A DNA stretch of 64,000 nt from Pseudomonadota bacterium (GTDB taxonomy: Bacteria > Myxococcota_A > UBA796 > SXON01): positions 109,397-173,396 of the forward strand of contig JAUXQH010000170.1 of assembly GCA_030685065.1 (NCBI GenBank), given 5' to 3'. Under the pieces are notes generated by a model. That model did not search any database. It saw nothing but the letters and a program-made list of their open reading frames with translations, and had not been told where the DNA came from. A program made the position numbers and the translations under genes. This document shows, one piece after another, positions 35,381 to 43,433 of this stretch; within the stretch, counting starts at the first letter, position 1, and every line of letters begins with the position of its first letter.

Positions 35381-36060
35381 CAGAGCTCGATCTCGCACCA
35401 GCTGGCGGTGAACTTCGCGATGATCTCGCCGGCGTCGTCGCCATCGTCGTCGTCGAGGTCTCCTTCGAGGTACGCGGAGGCGGACCGCTCGTCCGTCACC
35501 TGGCCGAAGTCCAGCTCCCCTTCCGAGAGGGTCCACCGGTCGGTCTCGGTCTCCAGATCGTCCTGGTCGATCCCGCAGTTGTCCTCGTAGTCGTCGTCCG
35601 CGTCCCAGTCGGCGAGCACCGCGGCGTACGGGCTGTTCTCGTAGTAGATCAGCGTGCCGCCGAGGGCCCGCGTGGTGCCGCCCACCTCGTAGGTGTCCTC
35701 CTCGGGCTCGGTGCTCCCGCCCTCGTAGACCGCGAGCGACAACGTGTGGGCGCCCTCGTGGAACAACGCGTCCGCCGCGCGCGCCGCCGCGAGGGAGGGC
35801 TCCATCGCGTCCTCGCAATAGTCGTCTTCGTCGATGTCCTCGACGGCGTCGTACAGATCGTTCGCGGTGTCGGCGTACGCCTGCCACTTCGCGCACGCGC
35901 CGGGCACGTTGGTCAACACGATGGAATCGAACTCGGAGTCGTCCCAGTGCAGCCACACGGCGGAGGCGGCGCCGCCGAAGGGATCGACCTCTTCGAGCTG
36001 GACGGATCCGGCGCAGCCGCTCATCGCGAGCAACGGCAGCAGAAAAGGAAGGCGCATCAT
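35380..36060 (-). CDS. Acidic lipoprotein of unknown function
   Basis: This encodes 226 residues from tandem ATGs at 36060/36057. Signal MMRLPFLLPLLAMSGC places the lipid Cys at residue 16. The mature part is very acidic (EDIDEDDYCEDAMEP, DWDADDDYEDNCGIDQDD, LEGDLDDDDGDDAGEI). Further Cys are scattered through the domain, the last in ASWCEIEL at the C-terminus. It may bind Ca2+. The minus-strand GGTAGGTC about 30 bp upstream could be a promoter. It is coupled to the downstream hypothetical gene. Confidence 0.65.
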   Translation of the reverse strand: MMRLPFLLPLLAMSGCAGSVQLEEVDPFGGAASAVWLHWDDSEFDSIVLTNVPGACAKWQAYADTANDLYDAVEDIDEDDYCEDAMEPSLAAARAADALFHEGAHTLSLAVYEGGSTEPEEDTYEVGGTTRALGGTLIYYENSPYAAVLADWDADDDYEDNCGIDQDDLETETDRWTLSEGELDFGQVTDERSASAYLEGDLDDDDGDDAGEIIAKFTASWCEIEL

Positions 36061-36139
36061 GGACACTCCATCGGGAGTCGGACCTACCCCGTCCGGCGGG
36101 CGGGTGCCTCCCCGGGCGGACCCTCGGGACGGGGAAGGG

Positions 36140-36145
36140 TAAGCT
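36140..36145 (+). promoter_or_regulatory. -10-like hexamer of methyltransferase gene 1
   Basis: TAAGCT ends five bases before an in-frame GTG at 36151. If transcription is leaderless the protein would start there, 24 residues earlier than ATG 36223. Confidence 0.35.
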
Positions 36146-36222
36146 GCGCGGTGCCCTTCGCCGTGACGCCGCTTCGCTCCCTGGCGCTTCCTCGAGCGGG
36201 CGCGACAGGCGAAGCCTCGCTG

Positions 36223-38532
36223 ATGGAGTCCCTCGTCCCCGCCACCCGAGGGCTCGTGGCAGCGCTTTACGCGGAGTGGACGCGCGCCGGCCGAGCGCAC
36301 CCTGCCGACTGGCTCGACCTGTTCCGCCTCGCGGAGGACGACGCGACGCAGCGCGGCATCCTCCTGTCCCGCGGCGCCGCGCTCTCGGCCCTCGTCGGGG
36401 CAGAGGTGGAGGGCGAGGACGCCCAGCACGGCGCGATCCTGGCGGTGCAGACGGCGGTGGCGATCGCAGCGCGGCTGGTGGCGCTCCGGGTCACGGAGGG
36501 GCTCGTCGAGGGGGGCGCGGACGGGAGCGGGGACGGGCTGTTGGCCCTCGCGGACGGACCGGACGCCGCGCTGCTCGCCCTCGCGGACGCACCGGACGCC
36601 GCGCTGCTCGACGCAGTGTCCGCCGCGGGGGAGACCCTCGCCGATCGTGGTGTGGACGGGATCCTGGAGGGTGACCCCTTCGCCGCGTACGGGATCTCGC
36701 CCGCCATCGCCGCGGCGCTCCGCCGCGTCGTGGCTGAGGTCGGCGCGCTCTCGATCCCGACCGCCGGCGACGACCTGTTCGCGGCGCTCACCCAGGCGGT
36801 CGTGCCCGCGGCCGTCCGCCACGCGCTGGGCGAGTTCTACACGCCCGCGTGGCTGGCGGACGTGGTCGTCGACACCGCGCTCGCGCACGCCCGCGCTCAC
36901 GGAGGGGCCCCCGCCGCGTGGCGCGGCCTCGACCCCTGCTGTGGCTCGGGCGCCTTCGTGCTCGCGCTCGCGCGCCGCGTGCTCGCGGAGACGGTCGGCC
37001 TCCCCCGAGCCGAGCGGCTCCGCGCCGTGCTGGACCGCGTGTCGGGAGTGGATCTGCATCCGCTCGCGGTGCTCACCGCCCGCGTGAACCTCCTCGTCGT
37101 GATCGCGCCGTTGCTCCAGCGGGGTGATCGCGCGCGGATCGGGATCCATCGCGGGGACGCCACGCGGCCGGACAGCGCCCTCGGCCGCTTCACCCTCCTC
37201 GTCGGCAACCCCCCCTGGGTCGACTGGAAGCGCCTGCCGCCCGCCCAGCGCGCGGCCCTCCGCGAGAGCCGGGTGGCGCGGGATCTCTACTCGGGAGACG
37301 GCCTGGTCGGCGGCGTGAGCCTGAACGTGTGCGCGGTGGTGGCGCGGGCGGGGGCGGATGCGTGGCTCGCGGACGGCGGCGTGATGGGGCTCCTGATGCC
37401 GCGCTCGCTCGCGGTCCAGCCGAGCTACGCCGCGTTCCGCGCGATGCGACGCGCCGACGGCGGCCCCAGCCGCATCGTAGGCTTCGACGACTGGTCGGGC
37501 GTGGGCCACCCCTTCGCGCCCGTCACCGAGCGCTTCCTGACCTGGTACGTCGCGCATGGGTGCGGCGAGGAGGCCGATTCCACCTGCGTCCCGGTCATAC
37601 ACTACCGGAAACGCCTCGGGACGTTGGAGCGGCACGCCGGCCTCGCCGCGCCGATGGCGGCCGGGAGCGGCTACGCCTGGGCCGCGGACCATGCCGAGCT
37701 ACGTCGCTTCGCGGCGGTGGCCGGGGAGTGCGCGTATGTCGGCCGGGAAGGGGTCGAGTTCTATCCCCAGGAGGTGTGGTTGTTCGAGGTCCTCGGGCCC
37801 TCGGCGTCCGGACGCGTGCGCGTGCGGAACTTCCAGGGAGGCAAGTCACGCTACCGGGTTCCGGCGCGTGAGCTCGAGCTCGAGGCCGACTGGCTGCACC
37901 CGCTCGTCAAGGGCGTGGATGTCGGGCGGTTTCGCCTCGCGACGCCGCGGCTGGTCGTCCCGTTTCCGTACGCCCCGGGCGAGCGGCTCCCCGTGCCGAT
38001 GTCGACGCTGCGCGACGCCGCGCCCCTGCTCGCGGCGTGGCTCGCCGAGCACGCTCCGCTGCTCGCCGCGCAGACCCCGTACAACGCGCGCATCCTCGGG
38101 CGCGCCGACGCCGAGGCGCATGCGTTGGCGCGGGTCGGCCGCTACTCGTTCGCCCGCGCGTGGGTGGCGTTCCGCGACAACACGTCCTGGGGCGCAACCG
38201 TCGTGACCGAGGTCGACACGGAGTGGGGCGGCGCGCGGCTGCCGCGGTTCCAGAATCACGCCGTCTCGATGTGCGAGCGGGCCGATGGTGGCTGGATCAC
38301 GGAGGACGAGGCCCACTACGTCTGCGCCGCCCTCAACGCGCCGCTCGTGCGCCGGCTCCTCGCCGCTTCGTCGGACGCCCGCTCCTTCAAGATCCGCCCG
38401 CCGGTGCGGGTCCCGCTCTACGACGCGGACGACGCGACCCATCGGGCGTTGGGGGCGCTCTCGCGCCGGGGGCACGCGGGGGAGGACGTGGACGAGGAGC
38501 TCGACGGCGCCTATCTCGCGGTGCTGGGGTAG
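36223..38532 (+). CDS. N6-adenine DNA methyltransferase, Eco57I/gamma-type (gene 1)
   Basis: This encodes 769 residues from ATG 36223 (GTG 36151 is an alternative). N-terminal residues 1-185 are helical and contain a duplicated 11-residue unit LALADGPDAAL/LALADAPDAAL. The methylase core follows: GEFYTPAWLADVV (motif X), DPCCGSGAFVLALA (AdoMet motif I), GVDLHPLAVLTARVN (motif II) and LLVGNPPWVDW (catalytic NPPW). A long C-terminal half probably recognises DNA. This order is that of type IIG and BREX PglX-like enzymes. No PD-(D/E)XK nuclease motif is visible and no restriction or BREX gene is adjacent, so it may be an orphan or a defence relic. Confidence 0.88.
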   Translation: MESLVPATRGLVAALYAEWTRAGRAHPADWLDLFRLAEDDATQRGILLSRGAALSALVGAEVEGEDAQHGAILAVQTAVAIAARLVALRVTEGLVEGGADGSGDGLLALADGPDAALLALADAPDAALLDAVSAAGETLADRGVDGILEGDPFAAYGISPAIAAALRRVVAEVGALSIPTAGDDLFAALTQAVVPAAVRHALGEFYTPAWLADVVVDTALAHARAHGGAPAAWRGLDPCCGSGAFVLALARRVLAETVGLPRAERLRAVLDRVSGVDLHPLAVLTARVNLLVVIAPLLQRGDRARIGIHRGDATRPDSALGRFTLLVGNPPWVDWKRLPPAQRAALRESRVARDLYSGDGLVGGVSLNVCAVVARAGADAWLADGGVMGLLMPRSLAVQPSYAAFRAMRRADGGPSRIVGFDDWSGVGHPFAPVTERFLTWYVAHGCGEEADSTCVPVIHYRKRLGTLERHAGLAAPMAAGSGYAWAADHAELRRFAAVAGECAYVGREGVEFYPQEVWLFEVLGPSASGRVRVRNFQGGKSRYRVPARELELEADWLHPLVKGVDVGRFRLATPRLVVPFPYAPGERLPVPMSTLRDAAPLLAAWLAEHAPLLAAQTPYNARILGRADAEAHALARVGRYSFARAWVAFRDNTSWGATVVTEVDTEWGGARLPRFQNHAVSMCERADGGWITEDEAHYVCAALNAPLVRRLLAASSDARSFKIRPPVRVPLYDADDATHRALGALSRRGHAGEDVDEELDGAYLAVLG
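36541..36609 (+). repeat. 33-bp in-frame tandem duplication in methyltransferase gene 1
   Basis: CTCGCGGACG(G/C)ACCGGACG with its flanks occurs twice, giving LALADGPDAAL followed by LALADAPDAAL. The near-identity points to a recent duplication in the N-terminal helical region. Confidence 0.75.
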
Positions 38533-38537
38533 GGGTT

Positions 38538-38557
38538 CGGGGGCGCCTGCGGCCCCC
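38538..38557 (+). terminator. GC hairpin after methyltransferase gene 1
   Basis: GGGGGC and GCCCCC arms flank a short loop directly after the stop at 38532. A second inverted repeat (GCCGGGCGC-A-GCGCCCGGC) follows near 38607-38626. Neither has a T-run. Confidence 0.4.
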
Positions 38558-38851
38558 CTGCGCGCTCGGCCGTTGGCCTCGGTCCGCCCGAGGCGGGCGG
38601 GACCGCCGGGCGCAGCGCCCGGCGCGCTCCGGTCGGCCGGGCGCGGGGGGTACCAGCGCGAGCGCGTTACGACGCCCGCTGAGCGGGCTGAGGTGGGAGG
38701 ATGCAGGCACATCCCCCAAGTTGGGCCCGCGGAGCGGGCTGAGGTCGGTGGGGTGTGACCCACTTCAGCAGGTGATCGGGGCGGTTTCGCGTCCCTGGTG
38801 CCAACCTCCGCGCGCACGCTGGGCGGGAGGTCGGAGGCGAAGCGTGTGGCG

Positions 38852-39104
38852 TCCGGAAAGTCTGGCGGGTCCCAGTCCGGAAACTCTGGCGGGTTCTGAC
38901 CCACCGGTCGATCTCACGGGTCTCCGGTAGCTGGTGGGTACCCGCTGGAGACCCGCCCGGTGCTCGACCTCATGACTCGCTTGAAGATCCACCACATGGC
39001 CGAGGGGAACACGCCCCAGGCCGCCATCCCCGAGAAGCTCGCCATCGGGGTCCGCTCGTGCCACGCGCCAGAATTACCGGACGATAGCCGCCAGAGTTTC
39101 TGGA
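38852..39104. mobile_element. Decayed IS21-type element or MITE
   Basis: Two repeats on the left, TCCGGAAAGTCTGGCG (38852) and TCCGGAAACTCTGGCG (38876-38891), are matched in inverse orientation on the right by CGCCAGAATTACCGGA (39066-39081) and CGCCAGAGTTTCTGGA (39089-39104). The innermost left and outermost right copies agree at 15 of 16 bases. Doubled inverted repeats at each end are typical of IS21-family elements. Only about 250 bp remain. Confidence 0.6.
38960..39064 (+). pseudogene. Remnant of IS21-type transposase N-terminus
   Basis: Inside the element the frame reads LDLMTRLKIHHMAEGNTPQ and AAIPEKLAIGVRSCHA. This resembles the N-terminal helix-turn-helix of IS21-family IstA transposases. 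The frame then runs into the right-hand inverted repeat; the catalytic domain and the IstB helper gene are missing. Confidence 0.45.
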
Positions 39105-39113
39105 CTCCACAAA

Positions 39114-39290
39114 GCGATCGCGGCCACAACTCGGCAGGATGTCGAGGACGTCGCGAGTTGTGACCGGGATTCGCCGCGATCGCGGCCACAACTCGGTAGG
39201 ATGTCGAGGACGTCGCGAGTTGTGGCCGCAATTGGCCGCGATCGCGGCCACAACTCGGTAGGATGTCGAGGACGTCGCGAGTTGTGGCCG
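39114..39290. repeat. Tandem array of three 62-bp hairpin units
   Basis: Units begin at 39114, 39176 and 39238 (period 62), each opening with the palindrome GCGATCGC. Each contains arm CGGCCACAACTCG, a 20-base loop (GYAGGATGTCGAGGACGTCG) and arm CGAGTTGTGGCCG. The 13-bp arms pair perfectly in units 2 and 3; unit 1 has one mismatch (GTGACCG). Loops are identical except one base. The units are separated by nine bases that differ. The array starts 10 bp after the IS21 relic. Confidence 0.85.
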
Positions 39291-39971
39291 CCGGCTCGTC
39301 CCGTGGGGGAGGCCCGCGCGATGTCGGCCGTGGGGCTGCTGCCGGATCGCCTCGGGGGGCGAGTCACGCGGCCGACGACGCACACGTGTTGGGCGTGGCG
39401 GGGGAGACCGGCCTCGCCGCCGACTGAAACCGATCACACCGCTGAAGGTCCGCCCGCGCCTCCGGGTGGCGCTGCCGTCGGCGTCCCGTCGTTGTGAGCG
39501 CCGCCCGTGCGCCGTCGTGAGCGCCTCCACCGGCCCGCCCATGTGCGCCACCGTGCGCGCTCCCACGTGCGCCGCGATCACTCGCGCCGTCGTGAGCGCA
39601 GACCACTTGAAAGACTGCTATTACTGGACAGCGCCCCTACCGCGACGCTCGCAACGCCCCGGGCATGTGGAAAACGGGCGTTTGCCAGTTGCCCGTGTGC
39701 GTCGACGCGGGCGCCCGCCTCCTGAACCGCCCGCCCGCGGTCGTTCACCGAGGCTGCGTAGCTTCGAAAGGTCTTTCGACCCGGCTGCGCCCCTCCCCGG
39801 ACCGGCCGCGTCCCCGAAGCGCGTCGCCCCGGTCGCTGACCCGACTTGCCCCGCTCCGAACGGGTCGCCCTGCCCTGAGCTACCCGACCCGCACGCCACG
39901 TCGGCGCCCCGCCCCGCCCGCCCGGCACGCGGCGAACCCGCCCAGCCGCGAGACGGCGCGACGCGCCCAGG

Positions 39972-41300
39972 TCACACCGCCGGCACCAGCCGGCTGCCCC
40001 GCCACAACAGGAGGGATGCCGCGACGCAGCAGACGGGTGCGTACATCAGGGCGTCGCGCGCGGCCATCGGCACCGCGGCGCCGCCGAGGGTGTCGGCGAG
40101 CAGGCCGGTGAGCGGCGGGACGAGGCCGTAGCCCACGAGGTTGACCACGAACAGGTAGACGCCCACCGCCATTCCGCGCTGGAGCGGCCCGGCGATGGTG
40201 ACCAGGTCGGCCGCGGCCGGCCCGAGCCACGCGAGGCCGAGGCCGAGGAGGAGCACGTAGGCGCCGAACATGACAGGCAGGTTGCCGCTGTGCAGCAAGG
40301 CGAGCCAGAGCGGCGCGCAGCCCGCGGCGCAGAGGGCCGAGAACCGCATCCGCCCCCCCGGGTGGCGCGCACGGAACTTGTCGGCCGCCCAGCCGCCGAA
40401 CGCCGTGGCGAGCCCACCCGCGAACAAGCTCCCGAGCCCGGCGAGCAGCCCGATTTCGGCCTTCTCGACCTTGAAGCCGAGCTCGAGCATCTTCGGGACC
40501 CAGATGGAGAGCGCGTAGCTCGCGGCCGCGAACATGGCATAGCCCGCGAGGTGCCAGCGGAGCGCCGGCGCCGCGGCGAGGACGCGGAGGGCGGCCCAGG
40601 CGCTGGGCGTCGGCTCGGTCGGCTCGGGCGGTGCGCCGGGGGTGGCGGTGGCGGCGGCGGCGCTCGCGCCGCGCGCGGGCTCCGGGAGCATCCACATCAG
40701 CCCGGCGAGCAGGAGGCCGGGGAAGCCGAGCACGTAGAACGCGGAGCGCCAGCCCCACTCCTGGCCGATCCAGCCGCCCAGGAAGAAGGCGGCCGCCGCC
40801 CCGAGGGGCACGCCCGCGCTGTAGACCGACTGCACCGTTGCGCGCACGCGCGGGGCGAACCAGTCGGACAGGAGCGAGAGCGCCGCGGGGCCCAGCGTGG
40901 CCTCCCCCACGCCGACCATCACCCGGCAGGCGAAGAGCGACCAGAAGTCGTTCGCGAAGCCGGTGAGCCCGGAGAACAGGCTCCACGTGGCGAGGCCCAC
41001 CGCGATCATCTTGGTGCGCGGCACCCGATCCGCGAGGCGGCCGAAGGGCACGCCGAGGAGGGTGTAGAAGATGACGAAGGAGGTCGTGCCGAGGAGCGCG
41101 AGCTGCGTGTCCGACAGGTGGAACTCGGACTTGATCGACCCGAACTGCATGAGGATGAGGTTGCGGTCGAGAAAATTGAAGATGTAGACGACGAGCAGGA
41201 GCGCGAGGCCCCGCACACCCTCCCGCGAGGCTGCCGATCCGGCGCCCACCGGAGTGCCGGCGGGCGCGGCGGGCGGGGGGGAGAGAGAGGGTGCGGACAC
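39972..41300 (-). CDS. MFS transporter, spinster-like
   Basis: This encodes 442 residues from GTG 41300. Twelve hydrophobic helices are visible, split by a cytosolic loop (about 215-240, rich in Ala/Pro/Thr). The first helix region VVYIFNFLDRNLILMQFGSI and the loop GVPFGRLADRVPRTKMIAV (MFS signature GxLaDRxxRr) are typical. CRVMVGVGEATLGPAALSLL matches the spinster/hexuronate-like branch, often annotated as sphingolipid or sugar-acid transporters. The substrate cannot be read from sequence. It diverges from the DUF2237 gene. Confidence 0.85.
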   Translation of the reverse strand: MSAPSLSPPPAAPAGTPVGAGSAASREGVRGLALLLVVYIFNFLDRNLILMQFGSIKSEFHLSDTQLALLGTTSFVIFYTLLGVPFGRLADRVPRTKMIAVGLATWSLFSGLTGFANDFWSLFACRVMVGVGEATLGPAALSLLSDWFAPRVRATVQSVYSAGVPLGAAAAFFLGGWIGQEWGWRSAFYVLGFPGLLLAGLMWMLPEPARGASAAAATATPGAPPEPTEPTPSAWAALRVLAAAPALRWHLAGYAMFAAASYALSIWVPKMLELGFKVEKAEIGLLAGLGSLFAGGLATAFGGWAADKFRARHPGGRMRFSALCAAGCAPLWLALLHSGNLPVMFGAYVLLLGLGLAWLGPAAADLVTIAGPLQRGMAVGVYLFVVNLVGYGLVPPLTGLLADTLGGAAVPMAARDALMYAPVCCVAASLLLWRGSRLVPAV

Positions 41301-41539
41301 GGGGGCCTCGGGGTCCCGGCGTCCTATCGGTGCTGTTGCGGCGCGGCAAGAGTTTTGTTGCGGCGCAGCGTTCGTGGTCGGGGCGGGGCCCGGCGCAGCG
41401 TCGCGGGTCCTCCGTCGCAGCGCCGAGGGTCCGTCGCACGTGCCTCCGGGCGTTGCGGGGCGGGCCCCGCCCCAAGAACCCCCGCTCGCGACGATCGCCT
41501 CCGCGCTCCGTCGCAGCGCCGGACGCGCTACGTCAGCGC
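41301..41539. promoter_or_regulatory. Divergent region between MFS and DUF2237 genes
   Basis: It holds a direct repeat GTTGCGGCGC (41335-41344 and 41357-41366, 22 bp apart) and two copies of CTCCGTCGCAGCGCCG near 41411 and 41509. A GGGGCGG/CCGCCCC hairpin lies near 41457-41473. Spaced direct repeats could be regulator sites. Confidence 0.35.
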
Positions 41540-41920
41540 ATGTCCGAACCCGCTCGCAACGTCCTCGGCGGCCCGCTCCAGAGCTGCTCGATGAAGCCCC
41601 GCACCGGCTGGTTCCGCGACGGGTGCTGCCGCACCGACGAGCAGGACCGCGGCTCCCACGTGGTGTGTGTGCAGGTAACGGCGGACTTCCTGCGCTTCTC
41701 GAAGGAGAGGGGCAACGACCTGTCGACGCCCATCGCCGCCGTGCGCTTTCCCGGGCTCAAGCCGGGTGACCGGTGGTGCCTGGTCGCGGCGCGATGGGCA
41801 GAGGCCTACGCGGCCGGCAGTGCGCCGATGGTGGTGCTCGGCGCGACGCACGAAGCCGCGCTCCGCCACGCGAAGCTCGAGGAGCTCCTGGCGCACGCGG
41901 TAGACGCGATCGAGAGCTGA
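41540..41920 (+). CDS. DUF2237 family protein
   Basis: This encodes 126 residues from ATG 41540. The whole chain matches the DUF2237 pattern: NVLGGPLQSCSMKPRTGWFR, DGCCRTDEQDRGSHVVCVQV, FLRFSKERGNDLSTP, FPGLKPGDRWCLVAARWAEA and VVLGATHEAALRHA. The conserved Cys and His suggest a metal site or redox role, but no function is established for the family. The last 115 bp overlap, on the opposite strand, the 3' end of the ferredoxin gene. Confidence 0.9.
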   Translation: MSEPARNVLGGPLQSCSMKPRTGWFRDGCCRTDEQDRGSHVVCVQVTADFLRFSKERGNDLSTPIAAVRFPGLKPGDRWCLVAARWAEAYAAGSAPMVVLGATHEAALRHAKLEELLAHAVDAIES

Positions 41921-42162
41921 TCGTCCGCTCCTTTGTCCGTGATCGTCTCCACCGGACAGGCCTCCAACGCGTCGCGACACAGGGCCACCTCCCTCGCGGT
42001 GATCGGTTGGCGATAGACGACGTGGTTCGTCTCCTCGTCGTTCGGGCGGAAGTGTTCGGGGGCGATGTCGGCGCACAGCGCGCAGCAGATGCACTCCGGG
42101 AGGACGCGGAAGCGTCCCGGCGCGTTCTCGGCGGCTGACAAGTGGGATTCGCGATTGGACAT
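41806..42162 (-). CDS. 4Fe-4S mono-cluster ferredoxin with C-terminal extension
   Basis: This encodes 118 residues from ATG 42162. The cluster ligands are CICCALCADIAP (Cys-x2-Cys-x2-Cys at 24, 27 and 30) and the Cys of EACPVETI near 70, as in single-cluster ferredoxins that feed P450s and other oxygenases. Family members end about ten residues after ACPVxxI. Here the frame stays open for another 40 residues, ending in a Ser/Ala-rich tail encoded antisense to the DUF2237 gene. Either the stop was lost or the tail is genuine. It diverges from an XRE-cupin regulator gene. Confidence 0.82.
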   Translation of the reverse strand: MSNRESHLSAAENAPGRFRVLPECICCALCADIAPEHFRPNDEETNHVVYRQPITAREVALCRDALEACPVETITDKGADDQLSIASTACARSSSSFAWRSAASCVAPSTTIGALPAA

Positions 42163-42241
42163 GGATGACTCCCAGGGGTTTCGGGCCCCACCTCGGCGCC
42201 CGAGAGAGCCGTATCCATGCCCGATGAGGAAGCAGCAGGAA

Positions 42242-42262
42242 TGTTATCCAGGCAACAGGAGG
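42242..42262 (+). promoter_or_regulatory. Possible operator and ribosome binding site of XRE-cupin gene
   Basis: TGTTATCCAGGCAACA (42242-42257) has inverted ends TGTT/AACA. It merges with AGGAGG (42257-42262), seven bases before ATG 42270. A palindrome overlapping the ribosome site would suit autoregulation. Confidence 0.35.
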
Positions 42263-42269
42263 TTGTCGG

Positions 42270-42821
42270 ATGAGCACACCGGCCGAGCTGGCCACGAACC
42301 TGAGTCGCAACCTGCGCCTGCTCCGCGAACTTCGGCGCTACACCCAGGCGCGCCTGGCCGCGGTGTCGGGCGTGCCCCGGCCCACGATCGCGGCGCTGGA
42401 GTCGGGCGGTGCCAACCCGACCCTGGCCGTGTTGTGCCAGGTGGCGGCGGGCCTACAGGTCTCCATCGAGGAGCTGATCGGTACGCCGCGGGACATGGGG
42501 CGCCTGTACCGGGCGGCCGACCTCCCCACCCGGGAGACGCGCGGCGTGGAGTTCCGGCAGGTGGTGCCGGACGCGATCCCGGGGATCACCCTCGAACGGA
42601 TGGCGTTCCCCCCTCACTCCCGCGTCACCGGCATCCCCCACACGCCCGGCAGCCGCGAGTATCTCATCTGCGAGGCCGGCCGCCTGGTCCTCACCACCGA
42701 GTCCCAACGTTGGGAGCTCGCGGTCGGGGACGTGGTGGTGTATCGGGGCGACCAGAGCCACGGCTATCACAACGCATTCGACGAGCCGGCCGTGGTCTTC
42801 ACCCTGATCATGCCGGGGTGA
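42270..42821 (+). CDS. XRE-family regulator with cupin sensor domain
   Basis: This encodes 183 residues from ATG 42270. The N-terminal XRE helix-turn-helix (about 8-70) reads LSRNLRLLRELRRYTQARLA, AVSGVPRPTIAALESGGANP and TLAVLCQVAAGLQVSIEELI. A cupin barrel fills 100-183, with FPPHSRVTGIPHTPGSREY and GDVVVYRGDQSHGYHN supplying metal-binding His. Such one-component regulators bind small metabolites through the cupin. Divergence from the ferredoxin gene makes that gene a likely target. The 3' end overlaps the convergent GNAT gene by 14 bp. Confidence 0.9.
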   Translation: MSTPAELATNLSRNLRLLRELRRYTQARLAAVSGVPRPTIAALESGGANPTLAVLCQVAAGLQVSIEELIGTPRDMGRLYRAADLPTRETRGVEFRQVVPDAIPGITLERMAFPPHSRVTGIPHTPGSREYLICEAGRLVLTTESQRWELAVGDVVVYRGDQSHGYHNAFDEPAVVFTLIMPG

Positions 42822-43332
42822 CGTTCCACTCGCGCCGCAACAGGCCGAACACCACCTCGTCCGCTGGTGCTCCAAGGATGAGGTAGTGCTCCCGCAGCAG
42901 GCCCTCGCGCACGAAGCCGAGCCGGTCGAGCAGCCGACAGGAGGCGACGTTCTGGTCGTGCACGTATGCGACGAGCTTGCGCAGGGAGGTCTCCGCGAAC
43001 ACGCGCGCGACCACCAGCCGGACGGCGGCGGTGCCGACGCCTCGCCCATGACTCGTCTCGCAGAAGCCGTAGCCGAGCTCGGCGTACCCCATCTGGGTGT
43101 TGACATTCTTGAGCGACACGCTGCCCACCACGTGGCCGCCCAGGTGCACGAACCAACGGTAGTTGCCCGCTCCGTCGAGCTCCGACCGCTCGGATTCGAG
43201 CACGGCGCGAACCTGGTCGAACGTCAGGGATTGGAGCGGGTTGTGGTTTACCGTCGGCGCCTGGCCGCGCCACCGGAAATAGGGTTCGAGGCAGGCGGGA
43301 GAGTAGGGGAGAAGCTCGACGGAAGGTGGCAT
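42808..43332 (-). CDS. GNAT-family N-acetyltransferase (RimJ/RimL-like)
   Basis: This encodes 174 residues from ATG 43332; ATG 43374 would add 14 residues. The fold is shown by VELLPYSPACLEPYFRW, the acetyl-CoA segment ELGYGFCETSHGRGVGTAAV (Q/RxxGxG/A as GRGVGT) and VAYVHDQNVASCRLLDRLGF, VREGLLREHYLI near the end. This pattern is typical of ribosomal-protein or antibiotic N-acetyltransferases of the RimJ type. The substrate is unknown. The 3' end overlaps the XRE-cupin gene by 14 bp. Confidence 0.88.
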   Translation of the reverse strand: MPPSVELLPYSPACLEPYFRWRGQAPTVNHNPLQSLTFDQVRAVLESERSELDGAGNYRWFVHLGGHVVGSVSLKNVNTQMGYAELGYGFCETSHGRGVGTAAVRLVVARVFAETSLRKLVAYVHDQNVASCRLLDRLGFVREGLLREHYLILGAPADEVVFGLLRREWNVTPA

Positions 43333-43433
43333 CGCGGGGAGGACTAACGGGTCCTCGGGGCGGCCCTGCCACACCCCCCGGACGTGCCCCGGCTGGTTCG
43401 GCGCTTATCCAGGTTGGTGGAGGACGAAGCATC

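Larger units (their letters stand above)
38533..39971. other. Gene-poor 1.4 kb stretch
   Basis: No convincing complete gene is present. From left to right it holds GC hairpins just after the methyltransferase stop, two loosely similar 20-25 bp segments around GAGCGGGCTGAGGT (38690, 38735), an IS21-type relic with inverted ends (38852-39104), a three-unit hairpin array (39114-39290), and a low-complexity GTGCGCC/GTGAGCGC-rich stretch (39490-39600). About 370 bp up to the transporter stop show nothing recognisable. Confidence 0.6.

Noticed and set aside
36223..38532. Complete BREX or DISARM defence island
   Set aside because: Only the methyltransferase-like gene is present; neighbours are a lipoprotein and a gene-free stretch, with no pglZ, brxC, helicase or phospholipase D genes.
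39114..39290. CRISPR array
   Set aside because: The units are direct repeats with identical loops and only 9-bp joints; there are no unique spacers of 25-40 bp and no cas genes.
39114..39290. Retron msr/msd locus
   Set aside because: No reverse transcriptase gene is present in the window.
39466..40131. Plus-strand frame of 221 codons overlapping the MFS gene end
   Set aside because: Pro/Arg-rich composition without domains; half of it is antisense to the transporter gene.
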